A DNA stretch of 64,000 nt, taken from positions 3,224,001 to 3,288,000 of the forward strand of contig NZ_CP091285.1 of assembly GCF_021650975.2 (NCBI RefSeq). Direction: 5' to 3'. Of the stretch, positions 32,528 to 41,600 are shown one piece after another. A program made the position numbers and the translations under genes. This DNA comes from Flavobacterium jumunjinense. Lineage in GTDB: Bacteria > Bacteroidota > Bacteroidia > Flavobacteriales > Flavobacteriaceae. The notes below the pieces were generated by a model. It did not search any database. It was given only the letters and a program-made list of their open reading frames with translations, and was not told where the DNA came from. Each line of letters begins with the position of its first letter. Position 1 is the stretch's first letter.

Positions 32528-34861
32528 TTATTTTATTGAATCAATGAATTCTTCAATTGTCTTGAATTCTAATAATTGCTTTTCTTTATGAATATAATAC
32601 TTTTTCGTGTTATGATTTCTTCTCAAATTTATCGTTAAGTCCCCTTTCTTAAAAACAATACCAGGTTCATTATCCTGTCCTTTCACATAGTCATATGAAA
32701 TTTCATATTTTGGAATAATAGAACAACCTTTTTCATTTTTCAAAAACCAAGCATATGTGTAAAGTTCAACAAAATATCCTGAAATTCTTGTTGAATTTAA
32801 TAAATAATAATTTTTATTATGTTGTCTGATAATGTTCTTTTTGGCGTAAAGAAATAATTTATAATTATTTACAAACTTGCCATGATATTTACCTTTTGAA
32901 TTTGGGAATTCAGTTTTAATAATAGAATTAAGAGACTGGATTATATTATTTGCATTAAAATCAGGTCTATTAATTATAGTTTCGATGAAATTTAGTTTTG
33001 AATCAAAAAACTTACGCCAATTTTCAGTTCTATTTCTGAGAGTTCCTCTTACATTTGAATTAAAAATTCGTTCGTTCCCATTTATATAAAAGCAATCACC
33101 TATTGCTAGTAAACTTCTTGTGAGTAAAAATGTTGTATCATTAAGTACTTCTTCAGAAAATAACGACGCTACTTTTGTATAATTAATGGTAAAAGTATTA
33201 ATATCAATCGGGCTATTACATAGTTTAAATATGAAGCCTATTTGTCCATAAAAATAAATATGATTTTCTGCTTCAATAAATAGTTTTTCCCATCTATTAT
33301 CTTGAACTATTAATTGTGCCTTAAAAATTTCTTCCGTTTTTTGTGATGGAGAAAAGAAGATCATTTCTTCTTCTCTTAAAGTATTTATTACTTGATATAT
33401 GTTTTTTGAGTCAACTCTATCAATTAATAAATCTATACTTCTTATTGCTTCAATAAATAATTTTGGAGTATCTATTTTGGTATTATAAATTAAGTTAGAA
33501 ATTACTCTCACCCATTCACTAAAATAAGTTGAATTATTCTCAACTTTTAATAAATATCTTGTTATAGCATAATGTAAAGTTGTATCCCACCAGGTCAATT
33601 TATTCAGTTTTTCACCAAAAAGGAGCTTAAACAAATCAGTATCAATATATTTTTTTAATAATTGATCTTGATTAATAAAAGCTACTGAAGATGCTAAATC
33701 TAGAATTTCGACATATTCATTAATTTTATCTTTGAATAAATCATAGTTTTGGAAAATCTCTAAAGGATTAGAATCTTTTTTTCTTAAAATTCCAATTACA
33801 GATTTAAAATCATCTAAATCTAAGGTTTCAGTATCATAATTTTCTAATTCAGCATCATCATTCATCCTTGAATCATTTGAATTTTGAGACTTCATATAAT
33901 CTCCTAAAAATAGAATTTTGAAATGTTGTAAAAACTCTGAATCAATTTTATAAATTGATTTTTCTTTAGCCTTCCAAAACAAATCATACCATTTAATGTC
34001 AAATTTCTTTTTCCAATCATCTTCCAAAATAACACCATCATAATCTTTAATTAACCAAGATTTGAATATTTCAAAATTCGTCAAATGTCTGCCTCTAGCA
34101 TTCATTTTGATATACAAATCGTCTGTTAATTCAAAATCATCTAAATCAAAAAAATCAAATGTGATTAAATTTTCATTAGTTAATTTATTCCAGCAATCTT
34201 TATAATCAACATCCTTAGATTTAAATAATTTATGTATTTCATCAATGACAATTAGCATACTATTTACTGTTGGATCTTTTTTCCATGAAGAAAAATATTC
34301 TTCACTATTTGAAATCAAATCTGAAACAGAATCAGTTTTAGAATCAAAATTGTATTGTTTAAAACATAATATTTTACAAAATTCTTTAGAACTAAGCCTT
34401 GTAGAATAACTAAACTTGTTTAATGAACTCAAAGCAATTACATCATTATTTCTTTGTGCTATATACCAATGAATTAAAAATAAAGTAGTCAATCTTTGCT
34501 GACCATCTAAAGGGATGAAATTTATTTTCCCTTCTAGCTTAGCATTACGACTTACAACTTCATCAGAAATTTCTATATTCAAATCAGAAGCATATAGTTT
34601 AATTGTTTTTAATAAAGATCTAATATTATTCTTATTTCGTTCTTGTGTTATATGGTTTTCTTTACCTAAAAGTTTACCATAAACGAAATCAAGATTGAGA
34701 GGGTTTGGAACAATTATACTATTTATTATATCAGCAACTAATTTTTCTCTAATTGTTGTTGCCGATTTTCTACCATAAGTATAATCCCTTTGAATTGTGG
34801 GAATTTCAATTTTATTATCATTTATGATACTCCAGAATGTATTATAATTCTCTATACTCAT
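32528..34861 (-). CDS. DUF262-domain protein (GmrSD-like), second of two
   Basis: A 777-residue protein. The N-terminal DUF262 domain shows IEIPTIQRDYTYGR and FIPLDGQQRLTTLFLIHW (about residues 113-130), the DGQQR nucleotide-binding motif shared with ParB/Srx-like folds and with the modification-dependent nuclease GmrS. The remaining ~600 residues are helical with no recognisable HNH signature. Start and stop of consecutive genes abut (0 bases from the gene before, 6 to hsdR). As part of an R-M operon it is most likely an accessory defence protein; its target is unknown. Confidence 0.8.
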   Translation of the reverse strand: MSIENYNTFWSIINDNKIEIPTIQRDYTYGRKSATTIREKLVADIINSIIVPNPLNLDFVYGKLLGKENHITQERNKNNIRSLLKTIKLYASDLNIEISDEVVSRNAKLEGKINFIPLDGQQRLTTLFLIHWYIAQRNNDVIALSSLNKFSYSTRLSSKEFCKILCFKQYNFDSKTDSVSDLISNSEEYFSSWKKDPTVNSMLIVIDEIHKLFKSKDVDYKDCWNKLTNENLITFDFFDLDDFELTDDLYIKMNARGRHLTNFEIFKSWLIKDYDGVILEDDWKKKFDIKWYDLFWKAKEKSIYKIDSEFLQHFKILFLGDYMKSQNSNDSRMNDDAELENYDTETLDLDDFKSVIGILRKKDSNPLEIFQNYDLFKDKINEYVEILDLASSVAFINQDQLLKKYIDTDLFKLLFGEKLNKLTWWDTTLHYAITRYLLKVENNSTYFSEWVRVISNLIYNTKIDTPKLFIEAIRSIDLLIDRVDSKNIYQVINTLREEEMIFFSPSQKTEEIFKAQLIVQDNRWEKLFIEAENHIYFYGQIGFIFKLCNSPIDINTFTINYTKVASLFSEEVLNDTTFLLTRSLLAIGDCFYINGNERIFNSNVRGTLRNRTENWRKFFDSKLNFIETIINRPDFNANNIIQSLNSIIKTEFPNSKGKYHGKFVNNYKLFLYAKKNIIRQHNKNYYLLNSTRISGYFVELYTYAWFLKNEKGCSIIPKYEISYDYVKGQDNEPGIVFKKGDLTINLRRNHNTKKYYIHKEKQLLEFKTIEEFIDSIK

Positions 34862-36715
34862 TTAAGCTCCTTTAAGATTAGGTAAAAATGATTTTAATTG
34901 ATTTTCAATAAATTCAAAATAAGAATCCATATCTGATTTTCCGAAAAATGAATTAGCTACACTATTTTTATCTGTGGTATATATTTTTGAAAAAACATTT
35001 TTAGTACAAATTGGAATGAAGACTTTCTTTTCATTATTCTTCGAGTCCATGTATTTCCCATCTTGATCAAGCTTTAATATTATTTCTCTTTTTTCTAAAA
35101 AAAGCTTATTTCCTAATTTACTGTTAGAATTTCTGTCCAATAGTGCTAAATTAGATATGCCATGAAGGTTCAATTCATTACTTATAGCTTCAATTAATTC
35201 TTCTAACTTTGTTGTCTTTGTTTTGTCAAATTTCAATTCAGAAAGTTTTCTTTTATCATTAATATCTATTTTATCAAAATAGATTAGTACTATTTCTATT
35301 TGCTTACTAATTGATAAGGATTTATTTTGTTTTGTAAAATATTCTTTGTTTGATAAAAGCCAGTTTTTTATTGAACCTACATTATCAAATTCACGCGGAT
35401 TTTGAGGATTGATATGTTCCACGCTCCATTTTTCTAATTTGTATAATTCGAATGGAAATTTATTGTCACTCAGATTATTGATGTAATAATTTATGTTTAA
35501 CAAAATCAATAAATTTTCACACTCCTTTCTTGAGTCACGATAATCTAAATTCTCTAACTGATATACATAATAATCGCTTCCGCTTTCTTGTTTACGAGTT
35601 TTTTCAAACTCTTTATCAATAGATTTAAGTAGCTTTTTCTTAAAATCACTTTTCGAGATACCTTTGCTCATTGTTATAATTGAAGAAAGAGACTTTATTT
35701 TGCTTACAATTAGAAAACCAACATAGTGATAAAGATCTTTGTCTTCATACCATTCTAACAATTTATTGAATGTATTCTTAACTTCTAACCAGTTTAAATC
35801 TTCTTTCAGCCTGAACCTTTTTTCATAAACGCAATAAGAATGTAAAACACCATCCTTGACACCCCTCTTATTTACTATATCAAAAATATAGTCAATTTTG
35901 GTTGAACTATCATTATAAAGGTCGTTATCACAAATAAAAAACCAAAAAGAATTATCATGAAGTTTATTTTCAATTTGATCCCACTCTAAAGCTAACTCTG
36001 TTGCTTTAAGTTTATAAATCTCTTTTGAATTATTATTTTTACATTCTAATATAAAAAGTGCCTTTATCAATTCAGAACTAGTCAATGCTATTTTACCAGC
36101 ATTAAGATTTAAAAAAACTTCTTCAGCAGAAACATCTATTGAAGTATTGTTTTGAGATTTATCGATATCATACCAAATCACATGTACTATGTTTAAAACC
36201 TTCTCTAGGAAATTTATTTTGAAATCTTCATCTTTTTCAATAAACCAGTCATGAATAGTTTTATAAACAGTATAAAAATGATAAATATCAACGTTGTCAT
36301 ATTTTTCAAATCCATCAATAGCAATAAATTCTTCCCACTTTAAACCAGTTTCAACATATTGATTAAGTTCAATTATCTTATGAAACAAAAACTCTTTACT
36401 TTCTGTTCTTGTTTCATAAGATATATAATATATGTCATTATTTGATTTTTTTAGAAAAACTAATAAAAGATAAAGACTTGTAATTCTTTGTTGTCCATCA
36501 ATCAATTCCAATGAGCCATCTTCATTTTCTCTAACAATTACTGGCTGTAAACAATATTTTCCATCATTCTCACTGTGTTCGTTGAAATCATTTAGTAACT
36601 CTAATATTTCTTTAGATTCCCATTTGTAGCCTCGCTGATAGTCTTTAACAATAAATGTTTTACCAATTAATGAGCTTACAGGTCTAAAAAAATTTATTTG
36701 TTCTTTTTCTTTCAT
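34862..36715 (-). CDS. DUF262 plus HNH (DUF1524) protein, first of two
   Basis: A 617-residue protein. The DUF262 domain begins with TFIVKDYQRGYKWESKEI and has LIDGQQRITSLYLLLVF (about residues 70-86). The C-terminal half carries WSVEHINPQNP (about residue 430), the first His-containing part of the DUF1524/HNH nuclease motif, in a context typical of GmrSD and SspE nucleases. Such proteins cut phage DNA with modified bases in an NTP-dependent way. It follows hsdS by 3 bases. Whether it recognises modified DNA here is inferred from the family. Confidence 0.85.
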   Translation of the reverse strand: MKEKEQINFFRPVSSLIGKTFIVKDYQRGYKWESKEILELLNDFNEHSENDGKYCLQPVIVRENEDGSLELIDGQQRITSLYLLLVFLKKSNNDIYYISYETRTESKEFLFHKIIELNQYVETGLKWEEFIAIDGFEKYDNVDIYHFYTVYKTIHDWFIEKDEDFKINFLEKVLNIVHVIWYDIDKSQNNTSIDVSAEEVFLNLNAGKIALTSSELIKALFILECKNNNSKEIYKLKATELALEWDQIENKLHDNSFWFFICDNDLYNDSSTKIDYIFDIVNKRGVKDGVLHSYCVYEKRFRLKEDLNWLEVKNTFNKLLEWYEDKDLYHYVGFLIVSKIKSLSSIITMSKGISKSDFKKKLLKSIDKEFEKTRKQESGSDYYVYQLENLDYRDSRKECENLLILLNINYYINNLSDNKFPFELYKLEKWSVEHINPQNPREFDNVGSIKNWLLSNKEYFTKQNKSLSISKQIEIVLIYFDKIDINDKRKLSELKFDKTKTTKLEELIEAISNELNLHGISNLALLDRNSNSKLGNKLFLEKREIILKLDQDGKYMDSKNNEKKVFIPICTKNVFSKIYTTDKNSVANSFFGKSDMDSYFEFIENQLKSFLPNLKGA

Positions 36716-36718
36716 ATT

Positions 36719-38020
36719 CTAACAAACTCTCACTTTCCCAGTAACAACCCCATCAATCAAACTCATTTTATACTCCTTCAACTTCTCAATCTCTTTCTGT
36801 TTTAAGGATATGGCTGTAGCGATTTTTGTAGTAGCTATTTCTATAAATTCTGCTATTTCTTTTTGTTCTTTAAGAGGAGGTGTGGCAGTATATATAGTCT
36901 TTAAATCATTAATGTTAAATCTAAAAACTTTAATTCCAGTAGCGTACTTTCTTAGTTCTTTAGAGAAAACTTTAGAAGAAAAATATAAATAATGACAATT
37001 TATTTTCTCATTATATGGTTTTAATATTAATTGTTCTCCTCCCAATAATCCCAAATCATTTCTATTATAAAATGCTGAATGACCCAAATCTTCGATTGTC
37101 TCAGATGTTGAGATAAAGATAGTATCACCATAATTTACTATTTGGGTTTCCTTGTAAAATTCATCATTGACATAAAAGTTATAATTTTTGTCAACTTCAT
37201 TTACTTTATAAGTTTTTCCATATTGCAAAGCGACATACTGACCATCATTCAATAATTCATCTTTACTAAAAGTTGAATTTCCTCTAACAAAACGACATAG
37301 ACCAATTAGCTTTTTCACCTCCCAGTGCTCCGGAATTTCCCCAATCCATTCCACACCGCTGTCTTTCAATTTAACGTTTTCATTTAAACCTCTGGTAACG
37401 GCTTTATGAATGAGTATTTGTCTGCGTTCTTTGAGCAGTTCTATTTGTTGTTGCTTGATGGCAATGGCTTGGTCTATTTTGGTGGTTTTGTCGTCTAGGA
37501 AATTCGCTATTGCGGTTTGTTCTTCTAATGGTGGAACAGGTAATTCTAATTTGCCAAAATCATTAAACCTAAAATCTGACGACCTTTCTCTAATTCCTTT
37601 CGCTAAAGATTCGATGAAACCTAATTTAGCTAAGTTTCTTAGGAAATAAGTATAAAAATATGAGTTTACTTTATTTTCAATCCGATGAGTACATACTGAA
37701 TATACTGGAGTTGATTTACCATCAGAATCAGAAATACCAATTGCTCCTGCAAAAGCATCCATATTATGGATAACTAAATCACCTTTTCTGATTCCTTGAT
37801 AACCATGTTCTTTTAGTGCATTTGTAAAACCATCAATTTTTCTATTTTTTCGTAGGGTAACCTCACCATCTCTAAAGCAAGTTACTATATCATCTTCCTT
37901 CCTTATAGGGCGTTCCATTTTTGTAAACAACCATTTTCCTTTAATTATTTCCCAATGCTCAGGAATTTCACCCAACCATGCTACACCGCTGTTTTTATAG
38001 TGTTGATATTTTTTCATCAT
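36719..38020 (-). CDS. hsdS: Type I restriction-modification specificity subunit
   Basis: A 433-residue HsdS with two target-recognition domains. Repeat 1 begins SGVAWLGEIPEHWEIIKG and repeat 2 SGVEWIGEIPEHWEVKKL (about residue 217). Each is closed by the conserved spacer helix: PPLEEQTAIANFLDDKTTKI (first) and PPLKEQKEIAEFIEIATTKI (second). The first overlaps the stop of the RAYT gene by 4 bases (ATGA), so translation is coupled. The recognition sequence cannot be read from the protein. Confidence 0.95.
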   Translation of the reverse strand: MMKKYQHYKNSGVAWLGEIPEHWEIIKGKWLFTKMERPIRKEDDIVTCFRDGEVTLRKNRKIDGFTNALKEHGYQGIRKGDLVIHNMDAFAGAIGISDSDGKSTPVYSVCTHRIENKVNSYFYTYFLRNLAKLGFIESLAKGIRERSSDFRFNDFGKLELPVPPLEEQTAIANFLDDKTTKIDQAIAIKQQQIELLKERRQILIHKAVTRGLNENVKLKDSGVEWIGEIPEHWEVKKLIGLCRFVRGNSTFSKDELLNDGQYVALQYGKTYKVNEVDKNYNFYVNDEFYKETQIVNYGDTIFISTSETIEDLGHSAFYNRNDLGLLGGEQLILKPYNEKINCHYLYFSSKVFSKELRKYATGIKVFRFNINDLKTIYTATPPLKEQKEIAEFIEIATTKIATAISLKQKEIEKLKEYKMSLIDGVVTGKVRVC

Positions 38021-38712
38021 GAGGCAAAGAATTTATCTTCCTGCCATTTTGCAGGATTGTTAATGATGTAATTAGAGATTCGGTTATAGACTGTTGCATT
38101 ACGTATAATATGGTCGTGAAATCGGGATTGCCATTCAAATGGAATATTATTTTTTCGTGCCCATGTGGTTACGGCAGATTTAAAACCACGAACGATGGAT
38201 GCCAAATTTTTGGTTTGTGGTCCAAATGTGTTTTCGGTATCGGTAGAGACGCCATGCATGGCGTCTCTTTGATGTGTATCGATTGCATCGCGCATGGTAT
38301 TTGTTTTTGAGACGCCATGCATGGCGTCTTTATGATGCGTGTCAATTGCATCGTGCATGGTATTTGAAATTATTTTGGAATCATCATTTGTTTTTGAGAC
38401 GCCATGCATGGCGTCTCTACGATTAAACGCATTATTTCCAATAAAAATAATCCCATGAAAATGATTGGGCATAACCACAAATTCGCCCAATTCTAAATGC
38501 ATATCAGGTCGAATTTCGATGGTTTTTATCCATTCTTGTGCTACAATGGTGCCCAAAACAGATAAATTCATTTTTCCATCTATTATTTCTCCAAAAAAAG
38601 GGTCACGGTTGGCAGTGCAAATAGTGATGAAATAGGATGCACAACTGCCATAATCCCAATTTTTTAATCTGGCTGTGCTAATGCTATATTTCTTTTGATA
38701 TTTTTCAGCCAT
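38017..38712 (-). CDS. RAYT inside the R-M operon, with palindromes in its own gene
   Basis: A 231-residue REP-associated tyrosine transposase. It shows YFITICTANRDPFFG, the metal-binding MPNHFHGIIFI (about residues 80-90), FKSAVTTWARKN, RFHDHIIRNATVYNRISNYI with a candidate catalytic Tyr, and NNPAKW. Between IGNNAFN (residue ~97) and FGPQTKNLAS (~173) it has an extra ~70 residues consisting of three RRDAMHGVS-type units translated from the palindrome GAGACGCC..GGCGTCTC. The ATG is 2 bases after the hsdM stop and the TGA overlaps hsdS. Function: hairpin mobilisation; a role in R-M is not evident. Confidence 0.88.
   Translation of the reverse strand: MAEKYQKKYSISTARLKNWDYGSCASYFITICTANRDPFFGEIIDGKMNLSVLGTIVAQEWIKTIEIRPDMHLELGEFVVMPNHFHGIIFIGNNAFNRRDAMHGVSKTNDDSKIISNTMHDAIDTHHKDAMHGVSKTNTMRDAIDTHQRDAMHGVSTDTENTFGPQTKNLASIVRGFKSAVTTWARKNNIPFEWQSRFHDHIIRNATVYNRISNYIINNPAKWQEDKFFAS
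38246..38417. repeat. Three palindromes inside the RAYT coding sequence
   Basis: Copies at 38246-38267, 38309-38330 (last base T for C) and 38396-38417. Each consists of arms GAGACGCCATG and CATGGCGTCTC, 22 bases. Spacing is 63 and 87 bases (21 and 29 codons), so the gene stays in frame. Segments between the copies also repeat (GATTGCATCGCGCATGGTAT and a near copy). The minus-strand translation is DAMHGVS in each. Confidence 0.92.
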
Positions 38713-38714
38713 CG

Positions 38715-41063
38715 TTAAAAATTTAAAATTTCAGCAATTAAACCGTCACTTTCTTTTTCTAAAGCTAAAATGTCAGCGGTTACTTCTTCGATTTCTCGCA
38801 AAGGTTTGTGTTGGTAAAAGTATTTGTTAAAGCTAATTTCATAACCAATTTTGGTAGCATCTAAGTTTATCCAAGCTTCTGCTACATGCGGTTGTACTTC
38901 TTTTAAAAAGTAACTATGTATGTTTTCTTTTAGGGGTATGTTTTCGGTATCCCGTAAATCGCTTTCGGTTTCGTATGTTAAATAGTCTCCTTTTTTAGTT
39001 GTTGAATAATACCCATAATCAGCTAGTTCACTTTCTTTGCAATTTAAATGTTCTAGTACTTTTTCTAGTTTGTCGCCAGTTAATTTTGCTGTGCCTTTAA
39101 TTACTTTTTCAGCATCAGCATCATACCAACTCACAGCGTTCAGTATGGCATTTTTTTCAGAAGCACCAAGTTTTAGTTTTTGGTCTTTAATTACTGTATC
39201 TACTTTTTGTTTGAAAAGGTTAAAGTCATTAAAAACTTCGTCACTAATAATTTTAGCCAAAATGCTTGCTTGTTCCAATAATAAAGCTTGTTTGTCCCAA
39301 GTTGCTTTGGCAACTAATTTCTTTTGGTTGGCAGCATTAAGATTAAGTTCGTTTTTCTCGCACCAGTCTAAAATTTCTTTTTTATGTTTTTCTATATCTT
39401 TATAAATAGCTTCACCGTAGGTTTCATAAGCATGTACCATAGCTTCTTTTAAACCTTTATCATAGCGCAAGGCTGAAATACGTTCGGCAGTGAATTGCGC
39501 TTTCAAACGTTTTGGTCGTTCAATAGTTACTTTGTGATACCCAAAATCGCTATTGTCAAATACTTTAGCAGCAATACCTTCATCCGTAGTGCGTTCAATC
39601 GCTTTTAAATCGGTATAAGTTTGTACAATTTCTGTAATATGTTCAGGAGCAAACTCACAGTTTTTGTTTCCAAGATTTTTGCGTAGTTTTCTATACAATT
39701 GTCCCGCGTCAATTAACTGTACTTTTCCTTTTCGGTTAGCCGTTTTGTTGTTGCTTAAAATCCAAATGTAAGTGGTAATTCCTGTATTGTAAAACAAGTT
39801 GTTGGGTAGTTGCACTATGGCTTCTAACCAATCGTTTTCAATAATATACCTACGAATGTTACTTTCACCACCACCAGCATCACCCGTAAACAAACTACTT
39901 CCATTATGCACAGAAGCAATACGTGTTCCTGTAGCACTTTGCGAAAGCGGTTTCATTTTGCTCACCATTTCCATCAAAAACAACAATTGTCCGTCAGAAG
40001 AACGAGGAATAGCATCTGCATCTTCTGCAATGCCCCAATAGTTTTTCAATTGAATTTGAAAACGAGGATCAATTACGTCTTTTCCATCTTTGATGTTTTT
40101 TTGCTCACTAGCCCAAGATTTCCCATAAGGAGGATTAGATAACATAAAATCAAAAGTAGTGCCTGCAAATTCATCGGTAGAAAGCGTAGAACCCACACGG
40201 ATATTCTCAGGGTTATTCCCTTTAATCATCATATCACTTTTACAAATGGCATAGGTTTCATCATTAATTTCCTTTCCATACAAATACACATCCGAATTAA
40301 CCGCTTTAATTTCCCCATCAGGATCTACAATAAAGTTTTGCGATTCGGTCAACATTCCACCACTACCACAAGCAGGATCATAAATCGTCATTACAGGTGG
40401 TAAGTTATTTTTTATAGGGTCAAAAATAATGTGTGTCATCAGGTCAATTACTTCACGAGGGGTAAAGTGTTCTCCGGCTTCTTCATTATTTTCTTCATTA
40501 AACTTTCTAATCAATTCTTCAAAAACATAACCCATTCCTAAGTTAGATAATTCAGGTAATTTTCTACCATTGCTATCTAGTTTTTCAAAAGGAGTCAAGT
40601 TGATATCGGGTGATGTAAATTTTTCTAAAACATCAAGCAATACATCTTTTGCAGCCATGTGTCTAATTTGGCTTTTCAGCTTAAACTTTTCAATGATTTC
40701 TTTTACGTTACCACTGAAACCGTTTAGGTAATCTTCAAAATCAGCCTGTAATCTTTGTTGGCTATTAGAAGCCGTATTGTGTAAACGTTGTAACGTCCAT
40801 TCACTTGTATTATAAAACACATAATTTGATGCTTCTCTTAATCCATTTTCATCCCATTCCGTAAAACCAGCCTCATCACGTTGAAAAGCCAGTTCTTCCA
40901 TCACAGCATCCTTTGTAGGTTCTAATAAAGCATCTAAGCGACGTAAAACCACCATGGGTAAAATAACATCACGGTATTTTCCACGAACGTAAACGTCTCG
41001 CAAACAGTCGTCTGCAATAGACCATATAAAAGAAACTAATTTATTATGTACCGATTGATTCAT
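38715..41063 (-). CDS. hsdM: Type I restriction-modification methyltransferase subunit
   Basis: A 782-residue HsdM, the N6-adenine methyltransferase subunit. HsdM_N is at residues 5-160 (SVHNKLVSFIWSIADDCLRD..). Motif I is YDPACGSGGMLTE (about residue 230) and motif IV NPPYGKSW (about 309); AcetyTransferase-like additions are absent. The C-terminal ~300 residues are an extended helical part seen in larger Bacteroidota HsdM. It is the first gene of the operon (minus strand). Together with hsdS and hsdR it forms a complete system. Confidence 0.95.
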   Translation of the reverse strand: MNQSVHNKLVSFIWSIADDCLRDVYVRGKYRDVILPMVVLRRLDALLEPTKDAVMEELAFQRDEAGFTEWDENGLREASNYVFYNTSEWTLQRLHNTASNSQQRLQADFEDYLNGFSGNVKEIIEKFKLKSQIRHMAAKDVLLDVLEKFTSPDINLTPFEKLDSNGRKLPELSNLGMGYVFEELIRKFNEENNEEAGEHFTPREVIDLMTHIIFDPIKNNLPPVMTIYDPACGSGGMLTESQNFIVDPDGEIKAVNSDVYLYGKEINDETYAICKSDMMIKGNNPENIRVGSTLSTDEFAGTTFDFMLSNPPYGKSWASEQKNIKDGKDVIDPRFQIQLKNYWGIAEDADAIPRSSDGQLLFLMEMVSKMKPLSQSATGTRIASVHNGSSLFTGDAGGGESNIRRYIIENDWLEAIVQLPNNLFYNTGITTYIWILSNNKTANRKGKVQLIDAGQLYRKLRKNLGNKNCEFAPEHITEIVQTYTDLKAIERTTDEGIAAKVFDNSDFGYHKVTIERPKRLKAQFTAERISALRYDKGLKEAMVHAYETYGEAIYKDIEKHKKEILDWCEKNELNLNAANQKKLVAKATWDKQALLLEQASILAKIISDEVFNDFNLFKQKVDTVIKDQKLKLGASEKNAILNAVSWYDADAEKVIKGTAKLTGDKLEKVLEHLNCKESELADYGYYSTTKKGDYLTYETESDLRDTENIPLKENIHSYFLKEVQPHVAEAWINLDATKIGYEISFNKYFYQHKPLREIEEVTADILALEKESDGLIAEILNF

Positions 41064-41153
41064 TCTTTATTTTTTCTTAAAAATCATTTTCCCAAACCTA
41101 CCAAAAATAAACCATTTCGGCAATAGGAGTATAGGTATTTCTACCTGTTTTTA

Positions 41154-41161
41154 CAAATATA
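41154..41161 (-). promoter_or_regulatory. Possible -7 element of the R-M operon
   Basis: Minus-strand TATATTTG, an exact TAnnTTTG match 90 bases before the hsdM ATG. No TTG -33 is evident in the inverted repeat just upstream. Confidence 0.4.
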
Positions 41162-41194
41162 AAACCCGTAAGTGGATTTATTTTACGGGTTTTC
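41161..41194. repeat. Inverted repeat upstream of hsdM
   Basis: AAAACCCGTAA pairs with TTTACGGGTTTT across ~10 bases. As a terminator it would end transcription coming from the right; as an operator it lies in the -33 region of the putative hsdM promoter. The same stem sequence type occurs in the terminator at 29003-29036. Confidence 0.6.
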
Positions 41195-41230
41195 GCATTG
41201 GTAATAAAAATATGTTTTTAAATCATTATC

Positions 41231-41592
41231 GGTAGAGACGCGATGCTTCGCGTCTCTCTTTTATCGTTAAACGCCATGTGTCTCTATTTATCGTTAAATG
41301 CCATGCGTCTCCTTTATCGTCCAAAACATTATGTTTTGATGATTCACACGCATTACGTTTTTATATGTATTGAAACGGATTGCGCTTTTACATGTATTGA
41401 GACGCATTGCAATGCGTCTCTACGTAATACAACCAAATACTCTATTTATCGTTAAATGCCATGCGTCTCTATTTATCGTTTAAAACATTGTGTTTTGATG
41501 ATTCACACGCATTGCGTTTTTATATATATTGAAACGCATTGCGTTTTTACATGTATTCACACACATTGCAATGCGTCTCTACGTAATACAAC
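41231..41592. repeat. Palindrome-rich array between hsdM and the second RAYT
   Basis: The array contains GAGACGCGA-tgc-TTCGCGTCTC near 41236-41257 and two tandem copies of a ~150-bp block (about 41283-41430 and 41443-41592), each ending in a palindrome with arms related to GAGACGCATTG/CAATGCGTCTC plus TACGTAATACAACC. Within the blocks there are many half-palindromes (CGTTAAATGCCATGCGTCTC, ACGCATTGCGTTTTTA). No gene is present. The core GACGCA/TGCGTC matches the 41-bp array at 3531. Confidence 0.88.
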
Positions 41593-41600
41593 CTAAAACA

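Noticed and set aside
31100-32591. Plus-strand frames opposite hsdR
   Set aside because: Antisense shadows of a well-supported gene.
39037-40142. Plus-strand frames opposite hsdM
   Set aside because: Antisense shadows; no signal or motif.
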